Shown: piece after piece, positions 1 through 5,309 of the stretch
How the letters are laid out: each line of letters begins with the position of its first letter
Numbering within the stretch: position 1 is the first letter of the stretch
NCBI GenBank assembly: GCA_025774425.1
Contig: JALGWA010000141.1
Span: 1 to 6,240, forward strand
Direction: 5' to 3'
Origin: a bacterium
GTDB lineage: Bacteria; Arandabacterota; Arandabacteria; Arandabacterales; JALGWA01
Length of the DNA: 6,240 nt
The notes under the pieces: generated by a model
What the model saw: the letters and a program-made list of their open reading frames with translations, nothing else
What the model was told of the DNA's origin: nothing
Databases searched by the model: none
Made by a program: the position numbers and the translations under genes

Positions 1-1
1 G

Positions 2-148
2 CTTTATGCTTTCCTGGCGATCGACGACGCCCGAGCCTTCTTCCGCGTTCGGAACCTCTTCAATGAGACAATCCCCATCGGCTGGGGCAGGCCGGGCCTT
101 CCGGCCCGCTCCTATGAGTTCGGCCTCGCCTGGGACCTCCACGACTAG
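2..148 (+). CDS. C-terminal fragment of a probable outer-membrane beta-barrel (TonB-dependent-receptor-like) protein
   Basis: The reading frame enters from the left edge and gives 48 residues before TAG at 146-148; no start is in the window. The fragment contains FFRVRNLFNE followed by a Gly/Pro-rich turn, a PARSYEFGL stretch and the end LAWDLHD. From family knowledge, TonB-dependent receptors end in a similar way: a 'V.NLFNE' strand, a turn with Pro-Gly-Arg, then a last amphipathic strand with alternating hydrophobic residues. The final residue is Asp and not the usual Phe or Trp, which is atypical but occurs. If the call is right, this is the tail of an outer-membrane transporter or another large barrel. 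Only the last strands are visible, so substrate and subfamily cannot be stated. The next gene is 175 bp away with its own promoter, so the two are probably separate transcription units. Confidence 0.5.
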   Translation, partial: LYAFLAIDDARAFFRVRNLFNETIPIGWGRPGLPARSYEFGLAWDLHD

Positions 149-216
149 CGTCGAGTGTACCTGTCCGGGCGGAGTCGGGTCACCTGTTCACGGGGGCCGG
201 ATCCAATGGAGGCACG

Positions 217-272
217 GGGGTCTGAGCCCGCTCGACCGGGGGGGCCGATTGTGAATTTCGAGCTCTGACCCC
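217..272. repeat. Imperfect inverted repeat in the gap before the nitroreductase gene
   Basis: GGGGTCTGAGC at 217-227 is the reverse complement of GCTCTGACCCC at 262-272 except for one central base (10 of 11 match). The arms are 34 nt apart. A CCCG/CGGG mini-stem (227-240) lies between them. No T-run follows on the + strand, so it is not a convincing terminator for the upstream barrel gene. The arms resemble the GGGTCTGACCC-like palindromes found near REP-associated transposases, but no transposase is present here. The remaining bases of 149-323 show no gene. Confidence 0.35.
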
Positions 273-285
273 GGGGGATTTTGGC

Positions 286-314
286 TTGACACCCCCGATG
301 CGGCCTTGTAGGCT
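286..314 (+). promoter_or_regulatory. Sigma-70-type promoter for the nitroreductase-cvpA-manB-manC block
   Basis: A perfect -35 box, TTGACA (286-291), is followed by exactly 17 bp and then TAGGCT (309-314). The latter keeps the T, A and final T that matter most in a -10 box. Transcription would start about 7-10 bp downstream, at 321-324. The initiation codon is at 324, so the mRNA would be leaderless or nearly so. This fits the absence of any Shine-Dalgarno sequence before that ATG. The downstream genes are packed without room for another obvious promoter, so this one probably drives all four. Confidence 0.6.
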
Positions 315-323
315 CGCGTTGCT

Positions 324-1010
324 ATGACGATAGTCCTTCCGGCCTTCACCGGCTTGCTCATCCTGGCTTCCGGCGCCGCGGGCGGCGGAACAATCAACCT
401 GCCGGAGCCGCGCCTCACCGGCTTGGCCGTGGAGGAGGCGATCAGGCAGAGGCGCTCCGTGCGGTCATACACCTCGGAGGCCCTGACCATGGAGGAACTC
501 TCCCAGATCGTATTCGCCGCGCAGGGCATAACCGGCACCCTGGGCGACAGGACGCTGCGGGCGGCTCCATCGGCCGGAGCGACCTACCCCTTCGAGGTCT
601 ACGTATTCGCGAACAGGGTGGAGGGGCTGGAGCCGGGCATTTATCACTACCTGCCGCACGGGCACGAGCTCGAGATCGTCCGGAAGGGCCGGTTCGGCGA
701 GGCGCTTTCCGAGGCCTGCCTCGGGCAGGGCATGCCGGCGGAGGCGGCGTGCACTCTCGTCTTCTGCGCCGTGCCGGAGCGCACGACCCGGGTCTACGGC
801 GACCGCGGGCTGATGTACATCTACATGGAAGCGGGGCACATAAGCGAGAACGTTTATCTGCAATGCGCCTCGCTCGGTCTCGGGGTCGTAGCCGTGGGCG
901 CCTTCGAGGAGTCGGAGGTGAACGCTCTCATCGGGCTGGACGGCCGGGAGGAGACCACCGTCTACATCAACTGCATGGGGAGAAAGGCGGCGGGCGGAGA
1001 TGGAGATTGA
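324..1010 (+). CDS. SagB/ThcOx-family nitroreductase-like FMN oxidoreductase with N-terminal signal-like segment
   Basis: This 228-residue protein belongs to the nitroreductase fold, closest in pattern to the SagB/ThcOx branch. Visible signatures are INLPEPRLTG (24-33), the FMN-contacting RRSVRSY (43-49), AAQGITG (65-71), APSAGATYPFEVYV (81-94) and the C-terminal half YMEAGHISENVYLQCASLGLG (167-187) followed by VVAVGAF. Family members are FMN-dependent homodimers that oxidise or reduce small substrates or peptide azolines. No YcaO cyclodehydratase or precursor peptide is nearby, so a peptide-azoline role is not supported and the substrate is unknown. Residues 1-22 are hydrophobic with Ala/Gly at the end, like a signal peptide or anchor, but lack n-region Lys/Arg, a twin-arginine or a lipobox Cys. 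ATG 324 is the first start after an in-frame TAG at 309, and no SD precedes it. The end overlaps the CvpA gene by 11 bp, which suggests translational coupling. Confidence 0.85.
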   Translation: MTIVLPAFTGLLILASGAAGGGTINLPEPRLTGLAVEEAIRQRRSVRSYTSEALTMEELSQIVFAAQGITGTLGDRTLRAAPSAGATYPFEVYVFANRVEGLEPGIYHYLPHGHELEIVRKGRFGEALSEACLGQGMPAEAACTLVFCAVPERTTRVYGDRGLMYIYMEAGHISENVYLQCASLGLGVVAVGAFEESEVNALIGLDGREETTVYINCMGRKAAGGDGD

Positions 1011-1494
1011 CTGGATCGGCGCCACCGCCGGTCTTCTGATGTTGCTGGGATTCATCCACGGAATCGTCAAGGGAGCGATCCAGGAAATCGCCGGGGCTCT
1101 CGCCGTCATCATCGGCGTGATCGCCGCCGGGTATATGACCTCGGTGACGGCCGCCCAGACCGGCAGCCTCTCGCATCCGGTCGGAGCCAAGGTCTTCGTC
1201 TTCGTCGTCACCTTTCTCGTGGTGGCCGTCCTGATAGGGCTTCTCGGCAAGCTCGTCTCGGGGCTGGCAAAGGCGGCCAATCTGCGGCTCATGGACAGGA
1301 TGTTGGGCGGGGTGGTGGGAGCATGCGTCGTCGGGATAGGGATAGGCGTGGCCCTCACGCTCCTCGAGAGGCTCGGCGTGGACATAGACGTGCTGCGGGA
1401 ATCGGCGGTTATATCGTACCTGCTTCAGGCCGTGGCATACCTTTCGAGGTTCCTGCCCGAGGTCGCAGGGGAAGTGACGGGGACCGGCATATAG
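1000..1494 (+). CDS. cvpA: CvpA family integral membrane protein
   Basis: This 164-residue, very hydrophobic protein has four predicted membrane segments, roughly at 6-22, 29-46, 64-84 and 103-121. They are followed by an amphipathic C-terminal tail. The pattern matches the CvpA family: GFIHGIVKGAIQEIAGAL (17-34), with its G-x-x-K-G turn and acidic residue, and the hallmark MDRMLGGVVGACVV (98-111) before the last helix. CvpA proteins are inner-membrane proteins first linked to colicin V production and later to envelope and bile-salt resistance; the molecular function is not settled. The ATG at 1000 lies inside the end of the nitroreductase gene, with purine-rich GGGAGAAAGG upstream (about 978-987), so it is probably translationally coupled. 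It stops 13 bp before manB. Clustering with sugar-nucleotide genes suggests an envelope role, by inference only. Confidence 0.85.
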   Translation: MEIDWIGATAGLLMLLGFIHGIVKGAIQEIAGALAVIIGVIAAGYMTSVTAAQTGSLSHPVGAKVFVFVVTFLVVAVLIGLLGKLVSGLAKAANLRLMDRMLGGVVGACVVGIGIGVALTLLERLGVDIDVLRESAVISYLLQAVAYLSRFLPEVAGEVTGTGI

Positions 1495-1507
1495 CAGAGA
1501 GGGATTC

Positions 1508-2884
1508 ATGGACATCAATCCGGACATTTTCCGGCAGTACGACATCAGGGGCAAAGTCGATACCGACCTCACCGAGGAAACGGTTTCGGTGCTCGGAAGG
1601 GCTTTCGGTGCGCACCTGGCCGGCGCCGGGGCGCACAGGGTGTCGCTGGCGAGTGACAACAGGCTGAGCTCGGACGCCTTCCGGCGTATCATCGGCGAGG
1701 AACTCTCCAAATCGGGCCTCGATGTCATCGACTACGGAGTCATTCCGACGCCCGTGTTCTACTCGACGCTTTTCACGGCGGACGTCGGCGGCGGCGTGAT
1801 GATCACGGGCAGTCACAACCCCCCGGAGTTCAACGGATTCAAGATCGCACGCGGCCGGAGCACGATTTACGGGGACGAAATACAGGAGATCCGGGAGATA
1901 GCAGAGACGGGACGCTTCACGGTGGGCAAGGGCGGCGTCGAGCAGGGCGAGGCCGTGTCGGCCTATGTGGACCACCTCACGGACAACATAAGCCTCGGAC
2001 GCAGAGTGAGAATCGCGGTCGATTGCGGCAACGGCACGGGCGGGATCGTCGTGCCGGGTCTTCTCGACAGGTTCGACATCGATTACAAGTGTCTCTTCTG
2101 CGAGCCCGACGGCGGTTTTCCCAACCACCATCCCGATCCGACGGTCGTGGAATACCTCCAGGATCTCATCGAGACGGTGCGCCGCGGCGGCTACGAGGGC
2201 GGCATCGCCTATGACGGCGACGCGGACAGGATCGGGGTCATAGACGAGAAGGGCGAGATCATCTGGGGTGACAGGCTGCTCATAATCTTCGCGCGCGACA
2301 TCCTCGCGTCGAACCCGGGTGCGCGGGTTGTCTTCGAGGTCAAGTGCTCCCAGGCGCTCGTCGACGCAGTCGAGAAGGCGGGCGGCGTCCCCATAATGTG
2401 GAAGACCGGCCACTCGCTGATCAAGAGCAAGATGCGGGAGGAGAAGGCGTTGCTCGGCGGCGAGATGAGCGGCCATATCTTTTTCGCCGACCGCTACTTC
2501 GGTTTCGACGACGCCATCTACGCTTCTCTGAGACTCATCGAGATAATGTCGAGGCACGAGGGCACGCTGTCCTCCCTTCTCGAGGATGTCCCGGTGTACT
2601 TCACTACTCCCGAGATAAGGCTGGAGAGTACGGACAGGGAAAAGTTCCAGGTAGTGGAGAAGATCGGCGGGTACTTCAAGGACAAGTACAGGGTGATAGA
2701 CATCGACGGGGTCCGCGTCGTCTTCCCGGACGGCTGGGGCCTGGTGAGGGCGTCCAACACGCAGCCCGTCCTCGTCCTGCGTTTCGAGGCCTCTTCGCAA
2801 GCGGGGCTCGAGGTGATAATCGCCGAAGTGACGGCCGCGCTCAGCGACGTCATGCGCAGGCCGGTTGTGCTGCCGGAGGTCTAG
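1508..2884 (+). CDS. manB: Phosphomannomutase / phosphoglucomutase (alpha-D-phosphohexomutase family)
   Basis: This 458-residue enzyme of AlgC/ManB type interconverts hexose-6-phosphate and hexose-1-phosphate through a phosphoserine and Mg2+. It starts with DIFRQYDIRG (6-15). The phosphoserine loop is TGSHNPPEFNGFK, with Ser102 and His103. The Mg2+ loop is DGDADR (236-241). The sugar-recognition loop is GEMSGH (318-323), and the C-terminal phosphate-binding loop contains RASNTQP (414-420). All four domains are present, and length agrees with AlgC-like enzymes (about 460 aa). ATG 1508 is supported by an AGAGAGGGA SD at 1496-1504. The gene sits 1 bp before manC, so its main job here is probably Man-6-P to Man-1-P for GDP-mannose synthesis. 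The fold is often also active on glucose-phosphates, so dual specificity is possible. No catalytic residue is missing. Confidence 0.93.
   Translation: MDINPDIFRQYDIRGKVDTDLTEETVSVLGRAFGAHLAGAGAHRVSLASDNRLSSDAFRRIIGEELSKSGLDVIDYGVIPTPVFYSTLFTADVGGGVMITGSHNPPEFNGFKIARGRSTIYGDEIQEIREIAETGRFTVGKGGVEQGEAVSAYVDHLTDNISLGRRVRIAVDCGNGTGGIVVPGLLDRFDIDYKCLFCEPDGGFPNHHPDPTVVEYLQDLIETVRRGGYEGGIAYDGDADRIGVIDEKGEIIWGDRLLIIFARDILASNPGARVVFEVKCSQALVDAVEKAGGVPIMWKTGHSLIKSKMREEKALLGGEMSGHIFFADRYFGFDDAIYASLRLIEIMSRHEGTLSSLLEDVPVYFTTPEIRLESTDREKFQVVEKIGGYFKDKYRVIDIDGVRVVFPDGWGLVRASNTQPVLVLRFEASSQAGLEVIIAEVTAALSDVMRRPVVLPEV
2875..2879 (+). promoter_or_regulatory. Shine-Dalgarno site that fixes the GTG start of manC
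   Basis: GGAGG at 2875-2879 lies inside the last codons of manB, 6 nt before GTG 2886. This is ideal spacing. It favours GTG 2886 over the in-frame TTG at 2865, which has no comparable site and would add seven residues that are not typical of the family. Confidence 0.75.
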
Positions 2885-2885
2885 C

Positions 2886-3956
2886 GTGCGTATAGCCGTC
2901 ATAATGTCGGGAGGGCGGGGCACGCGCTTCTGGCCGATGAGCCGTGCCGGCAGGCCCAAGCAGCTCCTTCCGCTCTTCGACGGCAAGTCGCTGCTCGAGC
3001 TTACGATCGAACGGATACGACCCGTTTTCGGGGACGATTGCATCTGGGTGGTTACGCAGGAGTCGCAGCTCGAGCAGACCCAGGCGGCAATCGGCCTCGA
3101 TCGAGTGAAGGCGCTCTGCGAGCCGGTCGGGCGGAACACGGCGCCCTGCATCGCCTATGTCGCTTGCAAGGCGCGGGCCGAGTTCGGCGACGCGACGGTC
3201 GCCGTCTTTCCCGCGGATCACTTGATCGAGGACGCCGAGGGCTTCAGGAAGGTCGTCGCAGCGGGTCTGGAATTCGTGGAGACCTCGGGCTTCATACTGA
3301 CGCTCGGCGTCAGGCCGGACCGGCCGGCGACCGGTTTCGGTTACATCAAGCTGGGCGGGGCCGTCGGCGCCGCGGGCGGTCTCGAGTTCCGCGGGGTGGA
3401 GCAGTTCACCGAGAAGCCGGCCCCGGAAGTCGCCCGCAGGTACGTCGAAGACGGTTCGTACCTGTGGAACGCCGGCATCTTCATCTTCAGGGCGTCGGAC
3501 ATGCTGAATGAGATGGAGCAGCACCTGCCGGGCATCGCCTCGTCCTTCTGCGAGTACGAAGCCGCCGTCGGCACCGACTCAGAGGAGGAGAAGAAGTCGA
3601 AGGCCTACTCCTCGGTGGAGGAGGTCTCGATCGACTTCGGCCTGATGGAGAAGACCGGCAGGGCCGCCGTCGTACCGGTCGATGTCGGCTGGGATGACAT
3701 CGGGAGCTGGGAGTCTTTCTCCAGATACCTCCAGCAGGATGAAAAGGGGAATGCGGTCGGCGGGACGTTTGTAGGACTCGACGCTGCAAATTGCATTGTC
3801 TATGCCGACGGCCCGGTGGTCACGGCCCTCGGCGTGGAAGACCTGATAGTAATCGCAACCGGCGACGCCGTCCTCGTCGCCAGAAAGGAGAGAGGAGAGG
3901 ACGTGAAGAAACTCGTTGAGCTCCTTGCGGCCAGGGGGCTCGAGAACCTGCTCTAG
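2886..3956 (+). CDS. manC: Mannose-1-phosphate guanylyltransferase (GDP-mannose pyrophosphorylase)
   Basis: This 356-residue nucleotidyltransferase makes GDP-mannose from mannose-1-phosphate and GTP. The sequence opens with RIAVIMSGGRGTRFWPMSR and then GRPKQ (22-26), the GTP-binding signature GGRGTR..P...PKQ. Later motifs are FPADH (108-112, metal/nucleotide site), TEKP (175-178), NAGIF (195-199), SIDFGLMEK (248-256) and DVGWDDIGSW (266-275), all typical of the ManC/CpsB/RfbM group. The C-terminal cupin-like phosphomannose isomerase domain of bifunctional type II enzymes (about 470 aa) is absent, so this is the short monofunctional form and Man-6-P must come from an isomerase encoded elsewhere. 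The GTG start at 2886 is chosen because of the GGAGG six bases upstream and because the conserved Rossmann start then begins at residue 3. It follows manB by 1 bp. The two consecutive steps of GDP-mannose synthesis are thus co-translated. Confidence 0.93.
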   Translation: MRIAVIMSGGRGTRFWPMSRAGRPKQLLPLFDGKSLLELTIERIRPVFGDDCIWVVTQESQLEQTQAAIGLDRVKALCEPVGRNTAPCIAYVACKARAEFGDATVAVFPADHLIEDAEGFRKVVAAGLEFVETSGFILTLGVRPDRPATGFGYIKLGGAVGAAGGLEFRGVEQFTEKPAPEVARRYVEDGSYLWNAGIFIFRASDMLNEMEQHLPGIASSFCEYEAAVGTDSEEEKKSKAYSSVEEVSIDFGLMEKTGRAAVVPVDVGWDDIGSWESFSRYLQQDEKGNAVGGTFVGLDAANCIVYADGPVVTALGVEDLIVIATGDAVLVARKERGEDVKKLVELLAARGLENLL

Positions 3957-3969
3957 ACCCACCGTTTTT
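3934..3969 (+). terminator. Weak candidate intrinsic terminator at the end of manC
   Basis: The last codons of manC can fold as GGG-C-TCGAG, loop AACCTG, CTC-TA-GA-CCC (3936-3960): eight base pairs with two small bulges. Four bases later there is a run of five T (3965-3969). The stem is imperfect and overlaps the stop codon at 3954-3956, so this is only a candidate. It would separate the GDP-mannose block from the comEA-like gene. Confidence 0.25.
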
Positions 3970-4041
3970 CAAGCACCGCGCCGTAACATACCTAAACTTT
4001 TCCGTAAAAGCAGACGATAACTTCACAGGGTGGGGTGGGGG

Positions 4042-4413
4042 ATGAACAACAAGGAGAAGCTGGCGAGTTTCGTCGTGCTCGCAACACTGCTGCTCGGGGT
4101 TCTAGCGGGCCTTCTGCATCGAGACGAGGGGGAAATCCATGTCCTCGCCGGGACGGATACATGCGCCGCCTGCGCGTACTCGGAAAATGATTCCTACCTC
4201 CGGCTCGATCTCAACAGGGCCTCGGTGGAGGAGCTGATGGCGCTGCCGGGCATAGGTGAGAAGAGGGCTCTCGCGATCGTCGCATGGCGGGACGCCAACG
4301 GGCCGTTTCGCGGCATCGACGACCTCGACGAGGTGCGCGGGATCGGCCCGGCGACGCTGGACAGGCTGCGGCCGTTCGTCAGCGTGAAGACGGACTCGAG
4401 CGGCCCCGGCTAG
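4042..4413 (+). CDS. comEA: ComEA-like membrane-anchored helix-hairpin-helix DNA-binding protein
   Basis: This 123-residue protein begins with a short basic stretch (NNKEK) and one membrane helix (about 7-25), so the rest should face the periplasm. After a linker containing a CAAC pair (Cys41, Cys44), residues 55-115 form the ComEA-type tandem helix-hairpin-helix: LDLNRASVEELMALPGIGEKRA, then IVAWRDANGPF, then IDDLDEVRGIGPATLDRLRPFV. The two GIG hairpins (70-72, 100-102) bind the DNA backbone without sequence specificity. ComEA proteins receive incoming double-stranded DNA in natural transformation, where type IV pili pull DNA through the outer membrane. The pilB-like gene next door fits that role. 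ATG 4042 is preferred to GTG 4030; a G-rich tract (4028-4041) acts as a loose SD. ComEA-like proteins also occur in species with no proven competence, so the function is inferred. Confidence 0.85.
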   Translation: MNNKEKLASFVVLATLLLGVLAGLLHRDEGEIHVLAGTDTCAACAYSENDSYLRLDLNRASVEELMALPGIGEKRALAIVAWRDANGPFRGIDDLDEVRGIGPATLDRLRPFVSVKTDSSGPG

Positions 4414-4422
4414 GAGGCGTAT

Positions 4423-4500
4423 TCGCAATTTGCAACGGGCATTGCAGATTGCGAGGGGACGCGGGCTCCGCGGGACCGACACGAGTGGTGCAAATTGCGA
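4423..4500. repeat. Three copies of a TGCAAATTGCGA motif forming a 78-bp palindromic unit
   Basis: Copy A, TCGCAATTTGCAA (4423-4435), is inverted. Copy B, TTGCAGATTGCGA (4442-4454), and copy C, TGCAAATTGCGA (4489-4500), are direct. A and C are perfect 12-bp inverted repeats that bound the 78-bp unit. A and B make a 13-bp stem with one T-G pair and a CGGGCA loop. A second small hairpin, CGCGG-GCT-CCGCG (4460-4472), lies between B and C. The motif is AT-rich in a GC-rich setting, so chance is unlikely. It starts 10 bp after the comEA stop. Possible roles are a REP/MITE-like element, an RNA 3'-end structure (no T-run follows), or activator sites for the sigma-54 promoter downstream. Confidence 0.6.
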
Positions 4501-4536
4501 TCTGTTGAGGAACTCTTTGGAATGAGTTGGCCTAGT

Positions 4537-4552
4537 GGTCCGCCGGAGGACC
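4537..4552. repeat. GGTCC-N6-GGACC dyad just upstream of the -24 box
   Basis: GGTCC (4537-4541) and GGACC (4548-4552) are perfect inverted arms around GCCGGA, ending 8 bp before the sigma-54 -24 element. It could be a regulator operator or chance in GC-rich DNA. A 9-bp direct repeat, ACCGGTGAG, also occurs at 4550-4558 and 4576-4584, on either side of the promoter core. Confidence 0.3.
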
Positions 4553-4560
4553 GGTGAGAC

Positions 4561-4576
4561 TGGTACAGACATTGCA
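4561..4576 (+). promoter_or_regulatory. Sigma-54 (RpoN) -24/-12 promoter of pilB
   Basis: TGGTACA (4561-4567), four bases, then TTGCA (4572-4576) matches the sigma-54 consensus TGGCACG-N4-TTGCW at 10 of 12 defined positions. It has the invariant GG and GC exactly 10 bp apart. The two differences are C to T and G to A, both common substitutions. Transcription should start near 4587, giving a leader of about 60 nt before the ATG at 4647. Type IV pilus genes are under sigma-54 control with the PilS/PilR two-component system in several bacteria, so the position makes sense. Such promoters need an ATP-dependent activator bound upstream; the repeats at 4423-4500 lie at about -164 to -87, a normal distance for such sites. 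Confidence 0.65.
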
Positions 4577-4646
4577 CCGGTGAGGTCGCCGGGTCCAGCT
4601 ACGACTGGGTCGGAATCCGCAGATCAGGGGGTAGTGTGCTGCCGAT

Positions 4647-5309
4647 ATGGCCGTAAAGACCGATGTCGCCGAAAAACTGATCAGCCTCGGCGTTCTCAAG
4701 CATGACGAGGTCGCCAAGATCGCGAAGCATTGCGAGACCAACGGCGCGACGTTCCAGGAAGCAGTCGTCCAGCTGGGGTACATGTCCGAGGGCAGGCTTC
4801 TCGAGTTCCTCACGCATATCTACGGCGTGGAGGCCGTGGATCCCAACGCCGTCGAGATACCGCAGAGCGTCATCAAGCTCGTGCCCCCGGATGTCGCGGC
4901 GAAGTACAGGGTTCTGCCCGTTTACAAGCAGGGCCGGGTCCTGGCCCTCGCGATGACGGACCCCTCGGACATGGCCGCCATCGATGATCTCAAGTTCATC
5001 ACCGGTCTCGAGGTCAAGGCGATGGTCGCCGGCGAGACCTCGCTCTCCACCGCCATACTACCGCGTCACGGACGATGTCGAGAGCTTCGAGGACATCGCC
5101 ATGGACATGGAGGACGACGCCCTCGAGGTCGTCGAAGACACCTCCGACGAGGAGGACGAGGGCCTCCAGGAAGCCGAACAGGCGCCCGTGATAAAGTTCG
5201 TCAACTCCATGCTCACGGACGCCGTCCGCAAGGGGGTCAGCGACATCCACATCGAGCCGGGCGAGAATCACTTCAGAGTGCGCTTCAGGATCGACGGCAC
5301 GCTGCATGA
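4647..5309 (+). CDS. pilB: N-terminal part of type IV pilus assembly ATPase PilB / GspE (frameshifted; native frame ends near 5057)
   Basis: Residues 1-137 form the N-terminal T2SSE_N/MshEN-like domain of PilB/GspE ATPases. Two helical repeats (AEKLISLGVLKHDEVAKI; FQEAVVQLGYMSEGRLLEFL) are followed by a 'YGVEAVD...VIKLVPPDVAAKYRVLPVY' segment and the 'LALAMTDPSDMAAIDDLKFITG' strand-helix. At about 5055 the reading frame breaks. The frame continues to TGA 5307-5309 as an out-of-frame, Arg/His/Gly-rich tail with no family resemblance, while the true continuation (YYRVTDDVESF) is in the frame of positions 5056, 5059 and so on. Family sequence would put about two residues between 'TAI' and 'YY', so a loss of about 8 nt, or some other indel, is the likely cause. 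ATG 4647 is the only start after the in-frame TAG at 4632. The only SD-like run, AGGGGG at 4626-4631, is rather far at 15 nt. Confidence 0.75.
   Translation: MAVKTDVAEKLISLGVLKHDEVAKIAKHCETNGATFQEAVVQLGYMSEGRLLEFLTHIYGVEAVDPNAVEIPQSVIKLVPPDVAAKYRVLPVYKQGRVLALAMTDPSDMAAIDDLKFITGLEVKAMVAGETSLSTAILPRHGRCRELRGHRHGHGGRRPRGRRRHLRRGGRGPPGSRTGARDKVRQLHAHGRRPQGGQRHPHRAGRESLQSALQDRRHAA

Noticed and set aside
2865..2885. Upstream TTG start for manC
   Set aside because: It would overlap manB by 20 bp and add MCCRRSS, with no SD. GTG 2886 has GGAGG at 6 nt and fits the family start.
1409..3151. Long open frame of 580 codons on the minus strand
   Set aside because: It lies antisense to manB and the start of manC, which are certain. 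The translation is Arg/Asp/Val-rich without any recognised domain, as expected for the complement of GC-rich codons.
3997..4010. CTTTT-CCGT-AAAAG hairpin before comEA
   Set aside because: Only five AT-rich pairs, with no T-run or known function; likely chance in a locally AT-rich spacer.
4030..4041. GTG 4030 as start of the ComEA-like gene
   Set aside because: It would add only MGWG before a normal Met-Asn-Asn-Lys start, and the G-rich tract it uses is better explained as the ribosome site for ATG 4042.
4505..4533. Sigma-70 promoter TTGAGG-17-TGGCCT upstream of pilB
   Set aside because: The -10 box lacks the conserved A at position 2 and matches only at T1 and T6; the sigma-54 site just downstream is much stronger.
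4414..4646. Riboswitch or tRNA in the comEA-pilB gap
   Set aside because: A T-loop (GGTTCGAATCC-like) and a cyclic-di-GMP riboswitch core were both looked for and not found. The structure present is explained by repeats and a sigma-54 promoter.
5058..5309. Arg/His/Gly-rich tail of the first pilB frame as a new basic domain
   Set aside because: The same bases encode well-conserved PilB sequence in another frame, so the tail is an out-of-frame artefact.
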